Shown here piece after piece: positions 19,564-29,469 of a stretch of 64,000 nucleotides of DNA. The notes beneath the pieces are model-generated. The model was not told where the DNA came from and did not search any database. It saw only the letters and a list, made by a program, of their open reading frames with translations. The position numbers and the translations under genes are program-made. Each line of letters starts with the position of its first letter. The stretch's first letter is position 1. The DNA comes from a candidate division CSSED10-310 bacterium (GTDB taxonomy: Bacteria > CSSED10-310 > JAFGJC01), in NCBI GenBank assembly GCA_016927905.1, contig JAFGLW010000012.1, forward strand, positions 111,565 through 175,564. Direction: 5' to 3'.

Positions 19564-19592
19564 CTTCCCACCCCGGGAAGTTAGGATATAAT
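19564..19592 (+). promoter_or_regulatory. Candidate activator-dependent promoter with palindrome
   Basis: TATAAT at 19587-19592. The palindrome CTTCCC-N5-GGGAAG occupies 19564-19580, where a -35 box would be expected, and the nearest TTGACG is 23 bases from the -10 box. Confidence 0.35.
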
Positions 19593-19637
19593 TCGCCTGA
19601 AAGGGGAAATCAAATAATTCCGGAAGCGGGCCGAACA

Positions 19638-21350
19638 GTGTACGGGAAACTGAAGCTATTCGTTTTGTGTCTGTGTCTGGTGGCTTTGCCGGGAGGTTTG
19701 GTTTTGTTTTCCCGGTGGTTTTTATCCGGGGGCATGGACGCGTCGCGGTTGTGGGGCCGGCTGGCGATTTCAACAATTATGTTTGGAATATCCATTCTGG
19801 CGGGAATCTGGCTTTACCGTAGAATCCGGTTAAGCCTGCCGGTTTTCTCAGAGTCGGATCGACGGGCCGGAATCATCGTTTTCATCATCTTATTTTCCGT
19901 GCTGTTTGTGTGCCGCGGGACAGTCAACATGCGGATTCAGCCGCCATCGTTCAATTATGAAGCACGATGCATGGAAGTATATGCGAATCATTTTATATCC
20001 TTTGATGACGACGTCAATTTCACCGTGAGAAACTACAATATCGGTCTTTCAATTTTTTATATCCCGGTATTTGCTTTGACCGGGTATAACATGACGGCTG
20101 CGAAACTGTTTTATGTCGGATATCATCTGGTGGTTCTGCTTTTATTCGCCATGCTGTTTCGGGGCAATTTGCCGGAATGCCGGCTGTTGACGTCTTTTCT
20201 GATTGTAGCGCCTCTGGCGTTGATCCATGATGCGATGCGCCGGCACAAGTGGCACAGTGTCATGCTGATGACCGCCCTGGCGTATTTTGTATGCGGCCTG
20301 GGGAACCGGTCCAGGCGGACGTGGATTTATCCCGCTGTTTCGATGTTCCTGGTTTTGTTTGCGGGGATTTTGTACCGGGGTGCGCTGCTGTGTTTACCGC
20401 TTGTTTTGTTGAGTATGGGAACGGACCGTTTTATGGTGCGGGCAGGCAGGAAGTGGGTGTTCATTCTGGGGGGAGCGGTTGCCGGGATTTTGATCGGGAT
20501 GTTCATCTGGAGGCCGTATTATATCCGGCCGTTTTACATGCGGCGGATCATGTATGAGTTCGGTGTGTTCCGTAGCCTGTCCGGAGAGATGCTGAGTGCT
20601 TGGCTGAGTTATTTTTCGATGTTCAGACTGGAGCGGGTATTCTGGGTGTATCCGGTGCTGCTGTGGATGGGCTTGGTCCGCTCTCTGGTGAATTTCAGAT
20701 CGGAATGGATCTCCCGGTATCTGATCCTGGGAAGCCTGTACTGGGTTACGGGGATGTATGTGACGAAATACGGGTTCAGAAATCTGGATGAAATCAATTA
20801 CATCCTGCTTTTCCTGGTCGGATTGATGGTCGGCGGCATGACATTGCTGGTCGGAATGATCCGGAAAATAGCCGGAGATCGACGAATCGGTTTTGCGGGT
20901 ATCTGGCTGATCATTGCCGTAACGATCTGGCATGAGTGGGATGCCGAGAAGCGTGTGACGAACCTGGCATTTGTGGAAGACCGCCATCCGCTGATGGCGG
21001 TGACTCTGCTGCATGCGGGTGATCTGCTGGATCGCGAGGGATCAGGGGATATCCATGTTCTGGATCGATCCGTTCTGCCGGAAATTTACGCATTGAGGGT
21101 CTACCCGTCGTACAGGCGGATTCTGGAGCATCCGGATTTGCGGTTGATTGATTCGCTATCCGATCTGGAGAATCTGATTCGCCGGGAGCAGGCTGATTCC
21201 GAGAGTGTGGATATTCGGGTTTACATGTATCTTTCCCAGTATGTGCGGGAAAGGCAGAATTTCCCCCGGCCGGATCGGCTGGAGGAGATCCATCCGCTGG
21301 GAGTCCGGGAGAAGGTCAAGGTCCTGAATTACGGGTCGGGAACCTTGTAA
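19638..21350 (+). CDS. Polytopic membrane protein, GT-C-like
   Basis: About 570 residues from the GTG at 19638. The frame is open back to 19506, but the upstream part has no membrane character and the hydrophobic N-terminus begins at KLKLFVLCLCLVALPGG. About a dozen hydrophobic segments are followed by a soluble C-terminal tail of about 130 residues. An early loop has acidic residues (YEARCMEVYANHFISFDDD), loosely like the first loop of GT-C transferases, so a transferase role is possible but unproven. TATAAT at 19587-19592 is a likely -10 box; no good -35 is seen and a CTTCCC-N5-GGGAAG palindrome lies in its place. Confidence 0.6.
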   Translation: MYGKLKLFVLCLCLVALPGGLVLFSRWFLSGGMDASRLWGRLAISTIMFGISILAGIWLYRRIRLSLPVFSESDRRAGIIVFIILFSVLFVCRGTVNMRIQPPSFNYEARCMEVYANHFISFDDDVNFTVRNYNIGLSIFYIPVFALTGYNMTAAKLFYVGYHLVVLLLFAMLFRGNLPECRLLTSFLIVAPLALIHDAMRRHKWHSVMLMTALAYFVCGLGNRSRRTWIYPAVSMFLVLFAGILYRGALLCLPLVLLSMGTDRFMVRAGRKWVFILGGAVAGILIGMFIWRPYYIRPFYMRRIMYEFGVFRSLSGEMLSAWLSYFSMFRLERVFWVYPVLLWMGLVRSLVNFRSEWISRYLILGSLYWVTGMYVTKYGFRNLDEINYILLFLVGLMVGGMTLLVGMIRKIAGDRRIGFAGIWLIIAVTIWHEWDAEKRVTNLAFVEDRHPLMAVTLLHAGDLLDREGSGDIHVLDRSVLPEIYALRVYPSYRRILEHPDLRLIDSLSDLENLIRREQADSESVDIRVYMYLSQYVRERQNFPRPDRLEEIHPLGVREKVKVLNYGSGTL

Positions 21351-21367
21351 TCGGGGGTTTTGGTTGT

Positions 21368-22291
21368 TCAGAACCGTTTTGTACGCATGTGGCAGTGGGG
21401 AATTGAGCCTTTCTTGTCGTAGTAATCCTGGTGGTAATCTTCCGCTTTCCAGAATGTTCCGGCGCGTGTCACCCGGGTGGCGATTTTGAAGCCTTTTTCC
21501 TCGAGTATCCGGATCAATTTCTCTGCGATGGCTTTCTGTTGGTCGGTCGTGTAGAAGATTTCCGACCGGTACTGATCTCCCACATCGGGTCCCTGACGGT
21601 TTTTCTGAGTTGGATCGTGGATTTCGAAAAACAGACGCGCGAGGGTTTCGAACGAAGTGATCCCCGGGTCGAATACGACTTCCACGGCTTCCGCATGCCC
21701 GGTCTGATGGCTGCAGACCTCCCGGTAGCCGGGATTATCCGTTTCACCACCGGTATAGCCTGATGTCGCGGAGATCACGCCTTCCGCCCGGTTGAAATGG
21801 TATTCCACACCCCAGAAACAGCCGCCGGCGAAGATCGCCCGTTCCGTTTCCACCCGCTTTCCGGACGGGATGAATTTCAGTGAAATGGAGTTGACGCAGT
21901 GGCGGGTGTCTTTACCGGTGAATCCCTCGCCCAGAAATACATGTCCCAGGTGGGCACCGCAGTTTGCACAGATGATTTCCGTTCGAATCCCATCGTCGCC
22001 CGCAATCCGTTTCACGGCACCCGGTATCTCATCGTCGAAACTGGGCCAGCCGCAGTGGGAATCGAATTTATCTTCCGATCGGTACAGCGGCGCATTGCAT
22101 CGGCGGCAAACGTATGTTCCCGCTGCCTTGTGATCCCAGTATTCTCCGCTGAAGGGCCGTTCGGTTCCCTTGTTCAATATCACGCGCTCTTCTTCCGGTG
22201 TGAGTTTGTTATATGTCATGTCTTCCCGCCCGAGTGCCGGTGCACTGATGATTGTGACGATCAAACCGATCAAGATAGCCTTCCTTACCAT
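21368..22291 (-). CDS. msrBA: Exported MsrB-MsrA fusion, methionine sulfoxide reductase
   Basis: A 307-residue bifunctional repair enzyme. Residues 1-21 are a signal peptide (MVRKAILIGLIVTIISAPAL). Residues about 28-145 are MsrB, with zinc cysteines C62, C65, C108 and C111 and catalytic Cys132 in TRHCVNSISL; it reduces Met-R-sulfoxide. Residues about 150-300 are MsrA, with catalytic Cys158 in GGCFWGVEYHF; it reduces Met-S-sulfoxide. B-then-A order plus a signal peptide resembles the exported forms that protect envelope proteins. An electron donor of the CcdA/thioredoxin type is not encoded nearby. The gene is divergent from the MntP-like gene. Confidence 0.95.
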   Translation of the reverse strand: MVRKAILIGLIVTIISAPALGREDMTYNKLTPEEERVILNKGTERPFSGEYWDHKAAGTYVCRRCNAPLYRSEDKFDSHCGWPSFDDEIPGAVKRIAGDDGIRTEIICANCGAHLGHVFLGEGFTGKDTRHCVNSISLKFIPSGKRVETERAIFAGGCFWGVEYHFNRAEGVISATSGYTGGETDNPGYREVCSHQTGHAEAVEVVFDPGITSFETLARLFFEIHDPTQKNRQGPDVGDQYRSEIFYTTDQQKAIAEKLIRILEEKGFKIATRVTRAGTFWKAEDYHQDYYDKKGSIPHCHMRTKRF

Positions 22292-22519
22292 CTTGGGTCT
22301 CCTCTATTTCTATTTTACGGTATGTACGGGATCAAGGTTCCACAAAGGTGAAAACGCCGATCGGGCCCGTCCGGATCGGACAATATCGCGACCGCGTTGA
22401 TTCTTCGGACCCGGTTGAATCTCCGGATTGGTTGACGTCCCGGATCAAATCCCTCCCGGGTTACATATTCTATTGTTTCTGATAGATTGAGCCGTTCACT
22501 GGTCAGGAAGGCGGGCGGT

Positions 22520-23077
22520 GTGTCTCCGGTTGAAATCCTGTTGCTTTCGATAGCTTTGGCTGCAGATGCATTTTCGGTAGGTTCCGCAGTGGGTTTCCAG
22601 AGCCATGCACCGCGGCAGATCTTCCGGTTGTCCTGGCATTTCGGCCTGTTCCAGGCCCTGATGATCTGGCTGGGATTGTCTCTGGGAGATGCTCTTTTAT
22701 CCGAAATAGCCCTTTGGGATCACTGGGTTGCATGGCTGTGCCTGTGCCTGATCGGAATCAAGATGATCACGGAGGCGTTCCGCAGGGTACCCGGTATTCG
22801 CGTCCGGGACTCCACCCGGGGTTTATCGCTGCTCGGATTGTCACTGTCGGTCAGCATCGATGCTCTGGCAGCGGGAATGGGTATCGCTGCATTGCCGCCA
22901 CCGGTATTGCTGACCGTGATTCTGGTCGGCTTCACATCTCTTGCGGCCACCTGGATTTCCATGCTGATCGCCCGGAAATTGAAACAATGGGTGGGGCGGT
23001 CATGCGAGGTCGGTGCGGGCATCATCCTGATCCTGATAGGGTTTCAGATTCTCATGAGGGGATTGCAGGCGCGCTGA
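22520..23077 (+). CDS. mntP: MntP-like manganese efflux pump
   Basis: About 185 residues with six hydrophobic segments arranged as two three-helix repeats. Each half carries the acidic motif of the family: IALAADAFSVGSAVGF in the first and LSVSIDALAAGMG in the second. The GTG at 22520 is preferred because AGGAAGG lies 8 bases upstream and the protein then begins as MntP proteins do; a TTG at 22487 would add 11 residues. It probably exports Mn(II). It sits next to, and divergent from, an oxidative-damage repair gene. Confidence 0.88.
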   Translation: MSPVEILLLSIALAADAFSVGSAVGFQSHAPRQIFRLSWHFGLFQALMIWLGLSLGDALLSEIALWDHWVAWLCLCLIGIKMITEAFRRVPGIRVRDSTRGLSLLGLSLSVSIDALAAGMGIAALPPPVLLTVILVGFTSLAATWISMLIARKLKQWVGRSCEVGAGIILILIGFQILMRGLQAR

Positions 23078-23184
23078 CCGGCAATCGAGCCGGTTCCGAA
23101 ACCTTTGCTTTTTTATCGTGTTAACCGTAAAATCATGCATGTTGTCGAAATTCAGATCTGGCTGTGTGGAAGGAAGGTGTCGCG

Positions 23185-24516
23185 ATGCGGGTGCGGTTTT
23201 GCATTTTATGTGCGTGTTTGCAGGTATTCGTGTCGGTCCGGGCAGCGGAACCGGAACCGGTGATACCGGGTGGAGAGTGTATAGCCTGTCACGAGGAGAA
23301 GTCGGCCGGGTTGGTCCGGCAGTGGCGCGATTCCGCTCACGGGCGGAACGGAGTGATGTGCCGGGATTGCCATGGTGCCTCCGCAGATGATCCGGACGGG
23401 TTCATCCATTATGGAATCCGGATCGCCACCCTGGTGACACCGAACGACTGCCGCGATTGCCATGATCGGGAATTCACCGAGATGACCCAGTCGTACCATG
23501 CCCGAGCCGGGGAAATTCTCAGGTCGAACGATGCTTACCTGGCACATGTGGCGGCCGGTGAGCCGGCCGCGATACAGGGATGCGAAAGCTGTCATGGCGC
23601 AAATGTCCGGATCGATTCGGACAGGCCCAACATGCTGCCTTCCAGGTCCTGGCCCAATTCCGGGATCGGCCGTTTGAATCCGGATGGATCCCGGGGCTCC
23701 TGCAATGCCTGTCATACCCGTCATTCATTTTCCGTCGCCCAGGCCCGGCAGCCCGAAAGCTGCGGCAAGTGCCATCTGGGTCCGGATCACCCCCAGCGGG
23801 AAATCTATGAGGAATCCAAGCACGGCAACACCTATTACACGAATATCGGCAGGATGAACCTGGAATCACCCGGGTGGGTTGTGGGCGTGGATTATTATGC
23901 GGCGCCGACCTGCAGCACCTGTCACATGTCCGCCACGGAGCGGCATCCGGTGACCCATGACGTGGGCCGGCGCATCTCCTGGACACTGCGGCCGCCCGTA
24001 TCCCGGAAACAGGATGACTGGCAGTCAAAACGGGCGAACATGCAGGATGTCTGCATCACCTGCCACGGCCAACCGTTTGTTGAGGGTCATTACCATCAGT
24101 TCGACGCATCGGTGAAGTTGTATAATGAGAAATTCGCCGGACCGGCCATGGATATCATGAATCTGGTGAAATCCCGCAATCTTCTCACATCGAAAGCCGA
24201 TTTTTCCAATTCGATCGAATGGATCTACTGGGAACTCTGGCATCACGAAGGCCGAAGGGCACGCCACGGCGCATCCATGATGGGCCCGGATTACACTTGG
24301 TGGCACGGATTCTATGATGTGGCCCAGCATTTTTATTTTAAGTTCCTGCCGGCTGCACGGGCTTACAACGACCCGGAAGTGAATGCATACATCGCGAAGC
24401 TGCTTGCCGGGGATCCGATGCACACCTGGATGCGTCAGGAAACGACCCAGTTGAAGAGCGCCATTCAAAGCGGCGGTCAACAGGAAATATACCGTCGGTT
24501 TTTCGACCGGGAATAA
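23185..24516 (+). CDS. Octaheme c-type cytochrome of the hydroxylamine oxidoreductase (HAO) family
   Basis: A 443-residue periplasmic protein with a signal peptide and eight CxxCH haem-binding motifs, at about residues 32, 59, 89, 133, 173, 193, 243 and 290. GPDHPQREIYEESKHG after motif six is a signature of the HAO/octaheme family. HAO homologues oxidise hydroxylamine, or in the non-crosslinked group reduce nitrite or hydroxylamine; I cannot tell from sequence alone whether the P460-type tyrosine crosslink exists. No quinol dehydrogenase or partner cytochrome lies beside it. The start at 23185 has AAGGAAGG upstream; an earlier ATG-less extension is unlikely. Confidence 0.85.
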   Translation: MRVRFCILCACLQVFVSVRAAEPEPVIPGGECIACHEEKSAGLVRQWRDSAHGRNGVMCRDCHGASADDPDGFIHYGIRIATLVTPNDCRDCHDREFTEMTQSYHARAGEILRSNDAYLAHVAAGEPAAIQGCESCHGANVRIDSDRPNMLPSRSWPNSGIGRLNPDGSRGSCNACHTRHSFSVAQARQPESCGKCHLGPDHPQREIYEESKHGNTYYTNIGRMNLESPGWVVGVDYYAAPTCSTCHMSATERHPVTHDVGRRISWTLRPPVSRKQDDWQSKRANMQDVCITCHGQPFVEGHYHQFDASVKLYNEKFAGPAMDIMNLVKSRNLLTSKADFSNSIEWIYWELWHHEGRRARHGASMMGPDYTWWHGFYDVAQHFYFKFLPAARAYNDPEVNAYIAKLLAGDPMHTWMRQETTQLKSAIQSGGQQEIYRRFFDRE

Positions 24517-24532
24517 CATTGTCCGGAGTTTA

Positions 24533-25750
24533 TTACTCGTATCGAAGGGCTTCGATCGGATCCAGGGTGGCGGCTTTCCGTGCCGGATAAAATCCGAAAA
24601 ATACCCCGACGGCTCCCGAAAACAAAAAGGAAAGAACGACTACAGCCGGATTGATCGCCAGTTTCAGATTGATGGCCTGGCAGAGGAGATATCCGATCCC
24701 GAATCCCGCAGCCACGCCCAGTATCCCGCCGATCATACACAGAAGAACCGCCTCGATCAGGAATTGAACCATTACATCGCTTTCCCGTGCCCCGACGGCC
24801 AGCCGGATACCGATTTCACGTGTTCGCTCCGTGACGGATACCAGCATAATGTTCATAATTCCGATGCCGCCGACCAGGAGCGAAACGCCGGCAATGGCCG
24901 CCAGCAGCATGGTGAACGTGCCGGTCACGTCCGTTGCCATCTGGGCAATTTCAGTCTGACTCCTGATATTGAAATCGTCTTCCTGCCCTTCGTGAAGGCG
25001 GTGGGTGCGGCGCAATATGGCGGTGATCTCCGCCTGGGTCTCGTCCATGACATCCATGCTTACGGCACTGACCATGATCGATCCGATGTTCTTTCCGTCA
25101 CTCAACCGGTAGGAAACCGTTGTTGAGGGAGCCAGAACGACATCGTCGGAATCCATTCCGGTGGCACTTTGCCCCTTTTCCTCCAACACTCCAATAACGG
25201 TAAACGGGACATTACGGATCCGGATCCGGGCTCCGACCGGACTCTGCCCCGGGAATAAATTTTCCGCAACCGTCTGTCCCAGAACAGCCACTTTTCGCCT
25301 GGAACGGATATCCCGGTCGGTGAAAAACATTCCGTCTTCCAGTTTCCAGTCCCGGATATTGAGATAGGTATCCGAAACGCCCAGGATGGATGCATACCAG
25401 TTATTGCGACCGGCGATGATCTGTCCGTTCACCCGGACGACCGGCGATACGTACTGGATCAAACCGGTCTGGGAAGTCAGCGCCGAGCAGTCATCCCATG
25501 TCAGTGTGTCCAGGCTTCCCGCACCCCGATGGATCCTTCCGAAGGAGCTGGATCCGGGCATGATGATCAGAAGATTGGTCCCCAGGGAGGTTATCTGGCC
25601 TTCGACGGATGACTGAGCGCCTTCACCCACCGATATCATGGCTATCACGGAAGCGACGCCGATGATGATTCCCAGCATGGTCAGCAGGCTGCGCATGCGG
25701 TTTTTCAGCATGCTTTTCAGAGCGACTTTCAACAAGTTGCCCAGTTTCAT
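24533..25750 (-). CDS. MacB-type ABC transporter permease
   Basis: A 405-residue membrane protein of the MacB/FtsX class. There is one N-terminal helix after the typical LLKVALKSMLKNRMRSLLTM, a large periplasmic MacB_PCD domain (about 45-270), and three C-terminal helices with the conserved SVTERTREIGIRLAVGAR. It has no ATPase domain; that is encoded by the upstream gene, overlapping by four bases (ATGA). It is the last gene of a four-gene efflux operon with a TolC-like channel, an adaptor and the ATPase. Confidence 0.92.
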   Translation of the reverse strand: MKLGNLLKVALKSMLKNRMRSLLTMLGIIIGVASVIAMISVGEGAQSSVEGQITSLGTNLLIIMPGSSSFGRIHRGAGSLDTLTWDDCSALTSQTGLIQYVSPVVRVNGQIIAGRNNWYASILGVSDTYLNIRDWKLEDGMFFTDRDIRSRRKVAVLGQTVAENLFPGQSPVGARIRIRNVPFTVIGVLEEKGQSATGMDSDDVVLAPSTTVSYRLSDGKNIGSIMVSAVSMDVMDETQAEITAILRRTHRLHEGQEDDFNIRSQTEIAQMATDVTGTFTMLLAAIAGVSLLVGGIGIMNIMLVSVTERTREIGIRLAVGARESDVMVQFLIEAVLLCMIGGILGVAAGFGIGYLLCQAINLKLAINPAVVVLSFLFSGAVGVFFGFYPARKAATLDPIEALRYE

Positions 25751-26535
25751 GTTTCCGTCACCGGTTCACTTCCAGGTTGGGGAGTTCCGACTTTGTCTTT
25801 ATCGAGCCGGGACATGTCCGCCGCTGCATTCCGGGGCTGTCTGGCAAGAACATCGCGGATGATCCGTCCGTCTTTCAGTTCGATAATCCGGTTTGCGTAG
25901 AGTGAAATATCCGGTTCGTGGGTAACCAAAACGATGGTGATCCCCCGATTGTTGAGGGACTGCAGGACCGACATCACCTCGATGGAAGTCCGGGAATCCA
26001 GGTTACCGGTCGGTTCATCAGCCAGTATCAGGGACGGTTCATTAACCAGAGCCCGGGCTATGGCCACCCGCTGCTGTTGACCACCAGAAAGCTGGCTGGG
26101 CTCATGGTGAATGCGATCGGTCAAAGCCACGGCATCCAGCGCTTTCATGGCTTTCGGTTTGAGATCCCGGGATCTGAGATCCCGGTTGTACAGAAGGGGA
26201 AGCAGCACATTCTCCAGAGCTGAAGTCCTGGGAAGGAGATTGAATCCCTGAAAGACAAATCCGATTTTTTTGTTTCGGACCCGGGCCAGATCCCGTTTGT
26301 TCAGATCATTCACGTGAACGCCTTCCAGGTAATAGTCCCCGGATGTTGCCCGGTCCAGGCAACCGAGGATATTCATGAGCGTCGATTTGCCGGATCCGGA
26401 TGCGCCCATAACCGCCACAAACTCGCCGTGCTGGATATCCAGGTCGATACGCGCCAGAGCATTAACCTCGATCTGACCCATCGAAAACACTCGTTTGATG
26501 TTCCGGAGCGTTATGATCGTTTCAAAATTTTCCAC
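25747..26535 (-). CDS. MacB/LolD-type ABC transporter ATPase
   Basis: A 262-residue ATP-binding subunit. Walker [10 protein letters not shown]-loop [11 protein letters not shown], signature LSGGQQQR, Walker [14 protein letters not shown] and switch His in VTHEPD are all present. The C-terminal 30 residues are a non-conserved tail. The gene overlaps the permease start and is 27 bases from the adaptor gene, so all work as one complex energising efflux through the TolC homologue. Confidence 0.95.
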   Translation of the reverse strand: MENFETIITLRNIKRVFSMGQIEVNALARIDLDIQHGEFVAVMGASGSGKSTLMNILGCLDRATSGDYYLEGVHVNDLNKRDLARVRNKKIGFVFQGFNLLPRTSALENVLLPLLYNRDLRSRDLKPKAMKALDAVALTDRIHHEPSQLSGGQQQRVAIARALVNEPSLILADEPTGNLDSRTSIEVMSVLQSLNNRGITIVLVTHEPDISLYANRIIELKDGRIIRDVLARQPRNAAADMSRLDKDKVGTPQPGSEPVTET

Positions 26536-26562
26536 ATGAATTTCCCCGAGGAGTCAATCCCG

Positions 26563-27822
26563 TCAGAATCCCGCCCGGCGAAGGCCGGGTCCGCCGGGAG
26601 GCGGTCCGCCGAGAGGCATTGCGTGAAATCCCGGTCTTCGGTCCGCACTGAATCCGGTGATCACCTGGAATCCCGCCGACATCGATGGTCCGCGGATGAT
26701 ATCGGCAATCTCCGTCATCATTCCGTTGGTGATGCCGGGTCGGATGATTGCGACATTTGGAACACCATCGGATTCCATGTAAAACAGACGGGAATAATCT
26801 CCTGCACGCGATTCGAAGCCAGTTTCCGTATTTGAGCCGGTCCGTTGCTCCCGGTCACCCTGCTGCATTTTTTCCCGGATCCGGCTTCCGAACAGCGTCT
26901 GCATGTTCCGGTCCGGTTTGAACTGGAGAGCCGTATTGGGGACCAGTAGGACATCATGCCGTTCGTTGATTATAAAATCCACTGTTGCGGTCATGCCCGG
27001 GAGCAGTTTCCGGGTGTTATTGGGGGCATCCACCACGACAGTATAGTTCACGACATTCTGAACCGTTTCCGGCATCAGTCGCACCTGCCGGACGACACCG
27101 GTGAACGTTTCATCCGGGTATGCCTGTACTGTGAATCGAACCGGCTGCTCTGTTCGTATCTGGCCGATGTCGCTTTCGTCCACGAAAACTTCTATCTGCA
27201 TCCGGGCCAGATCTTGGGCAATGATAAACAGCTTGGGAGTCTGAAGACTGGATGCGATGGTCTGGCCCGGGTCCACCGAACGTTCGATCACTGTTCCGTC
27301 GATGGGAGACCGGATGACGGTATATTCCAGGTTTGTTTTAGCCCGGTTCAGAGATGCCGCGGCGGATTCCAGAGACGCTTTGGCTGTTTCCACATTGGTT
27401 TTGACGACCAGAAATTCCATTTCCGACAGAAAGCCCTTCTCGAACAACTGGTTGTTCCGTGCATATTCCGCCTTTGCCTGCTCCAGCTGCGCCCCGGCCT
27501 TGGTTACCCCGGCTTCCGCATCGCGAACGGATGCTTCGAACAGATTGCGTTCCAGAATGGCCAGCACCTGACCTTTCCGGACATTGTCGTTGAAATCGAC
27601 CTGGACGGTTTCCAGAATTCCGGATACCTGGGCTCCCACATTAACGGTACCCACCGCGCTGAGCGTTCCGGTGCTGGAAATGATGTTTTCGAGATCCCCC
27701 CGAGCGATCTCCGCAAATTGGAACTGACCGACCTGGTTATTCTGTGTGTCATGAAACATAACCCAGGCGGCAATTCCCCCTGTAACGACAATGACTGACA
27801 GAACTGCCCAAAAAATCTTCAT
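26563..27822 (-). CDS. MacA/HlyD-type periplasmic adaptor
   Basis: A 419-residue membrane-fusion protein. An N-terminal helix is followed by a barrel-sandwich (lipoyl-like) half, GTVNVGAQVSGILETVQVDF, a coiled-coil hairpin (about 95-165), the second half RSPIDGTVIERSVDPGQTI, and a beta-barrel (PVRFTVQAYPDETFTGVVRQVR). The C-terminal tail is rich in Gly and Pro (GGPPPGGPG), which is unusual. The start overlaps the TolC-like gene's stop by four bases. Confidence 0.92.
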   Translation of the reverse strand: MKIFWAVLSVIVVTGGIAAWVMFHDTQNNQVGQFQFAEIARGDLENIISSTGTLSAVGTVNVGAQVSGILETVQVDFNDNVRKGQVLAILERNLFEASVRDAEAGVTKAGAQLEQAKAEYARNNQLFEKGFLSEMEFLVVKTNVETAKASLESAAASLNRAKTNLEYTVIRSPIDGTVIERSVDPGQTIASSLQTPKLFIIAQDLARMQIEVFVDESDIGQIRTEQPVRFTVQAYPDETFTGVVRQVRLMPETVQNVVNYTVVVDAPNNTRKLLPGMTATVDFIINERHDVLLVPNTALQFKPDRNMQTLFGSRIREKMQQGDREQRTGSNTETGFESRAGDYSRLFYMESDGVPNVAIIRPGITNGMMTEIADIIRGPSMSAGFQVITGFSADRRPGFHAMPLGGPPPGGPGLRRAGF

Positions 27823-29246
27823 TTTTCCAACCCTCCAGCATCCCTGCCGGAATCATCAACCCGCCGGTCGACCGACAACCGGATCAGCATATCCTTGAGA
27901 TTCCCCTGATAATATGCCATTGTAAAACCTTTGACCATCAGCATATTGCGCGCGCTGATCCGATCATAGGCGGCGCTCAGATGCTGGGCGCGCGCCTGAG
28001 ACAGTTCGACATAGGTTGCAGCATTGACATTGTATCTTTCACGATAGCTGTTCAACGCGTTCAATGTGGAATCAACCAGCGCTTCCGTCTTGTCGAGTTG
28101 TTTCAATGCAGTCAATAATTCCTGCCATGCACTCCGGATCTCGATCTCGATCTTTTGTTCCAGCTGCTTCCGTTGGGATTCCGCCACCTGCAGGTTCCTT
28201 TTGGCGATCGCTTCGCCATATTTTGTCCGATGCCGATCGAACAGCGGGAATCCAACCGAAACACCCAGGGATGCGTACGGATTCACGTCTTTCACCTGCT
28301 CGGAAAAAGCTGTATCGATCTGGTTGGAACGGGAATAAGATGTGCCTGCATCGAGTGACATTGATACGGAAGGCCATTTATCCGATCTTGCTATGGTCAG
28401 CTGCTGACCGGCAGCGGCAATCCGGTATTTCTGAGCCAGCAGATCCTGCCGCTCGGTTGCAGCCTTCCGGACAATTTCACTGATATCAGGTTTCAGATTG
28501 CCAAAGTCATCCGGTTCAATACAGGGATCGGCGAACCGGTATTCGGTTGCCGCATCCGTCCCCAATATTTCGATCATCTGGAGCCGATTAATTTCGAGAT
28601 CTTTCCGGGTGGCTGTCAGCCGGTATTCCGCTGCGGCAATCTCAGCTTTTAACTGAAACACGTCGGTTACAGGGCGCATTCCGGCGTCATAATAGGCTGT
28701 CACCTGTTCGAGTTGCTGCTGCTGGGCCTTCAAATTTTCTTCTTCCACCGTTACAAGTTTTTCCGCGGTGATCACATTGAAATATCCCAGAACAGCATTA
28801 AAGATCACCGATTCAATCTGCCGTTTGAGATCATGTTCTGCCGATTGCAGTTCCAGTTCGGATTGACGGAGGGTCGCCGTATCCGAGAATCCGTTAAACA
28901 AATTGACACTGGCGCTCAATCCAAGCCGCGCCGATGAAGTGACATCCCCTTCGTAATCGCCGGTTTCGGCATCTTTGGTTTTCCCCCATCTTCCGCTCAA
29001 TCCCGTGGATGCACTGACTTCAGGCAGGAAATTCGACCGGTCCCGGTCCACTTCCAGTTCAGCAACCGCGAGCTGATACTGGGTCTGTTCCAGTCCGAAG
29101 TTGTTTTGAATGGCCAGTTCAACCGTACGCATCAGGGACAGATCGATTTCCTGCGGCGATTCCGTATTCCCCGCCCGGATATCCCGGACAATCAATAAAA
29201 CCATCGATAAAAACAAAATTTCTACTGCCGCTGTGATTTTGTTCAT
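27819..29246 (-). CDS. TolC-family outer-membrane efflux protein
   Basis: About 475 residues from the ATG at 29246, which has GGAG 8 bases upstream and is followed by a signal sequence (MNKITAAVEILFLSMVLLI). The frame continues further upstream but without a plausible start. The two-fold repeat of the outer-membrane efflux family is visible, with long helical segments (VELAIQNNFGLEQTQYQL; the second around SARNMLMVKGFTMAYYQG). It forms the trimeric exit duct for the MacAB-like pump encoded next to it. Confidence 0.92.
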   Translation of the reverse strand: MNKITAAVEILFLSMVLLIVRDIRAGNTESPQEIDLSLMRTVELAIQNNFGLEQTQYQLAVAELEVDRDRSNFLPEVSASTGLSGRWGKTKDAETGDYEGDVTSSARLGLSASVNLFNGFSDTATLRQSELELQSAEHDLKRQIESVIFNAVLGYFNVITAEKLVTVEEENLKAQQQQLEQVTAYYDAGMRPVTDVFQLKAEIAAAEYRLTATRKDLEINRLQMIEILGTDAATEYRFADPCIEPDDFGNLKPDISEIVRKAATERQDLLAQKYRIAAAGQQLTIARSDKWPSVSMSLDAGTSYSRSNQIDTAFSEQVKDVNPYASLGVSVGFPLFDRHRTKYGEAIAKRNLQVAESQRKQLEQKIEIEIRSAWQELLTALKQLDKTEALVDSTLNALNSYRERYNVNAATYVELSQARAQHLSAAYDRISARNMLMVKGFTMAYYQGNLKDMLIRLSVDRRVDDSGRDAGGLEK

Positions 29247-29310
29247 ATACACTCCGTTTCCCGCGCCGGTTCGGACTCGGGTATGTTTGACCCTCCGGTT
29301 GCACAAATGG

Positions 29311-29340
29311 TTTATACGTTTCGATAACTTATGGCGGCAA
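29311..29340 (-). promoter_or_regulatory. Promoter of the efflux operon
   Basis: On the minus strand TTGCCG, an 18-base spacer, then TATAAA, 64 bases before the tolC-like start. Confidence 0.5.
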
Positions 29341-29469
29341 ATCGATCCGGGCCCACCCGGGACCTGTGCCCGCATCCAGATAAAATGGTTTGATTTACCC
29401 GATGGATTTGAATAAAGAGAATTCTGGAGACAGCGTCTGCAATTGAGAAATGAACCAGGGAGAACCGAC

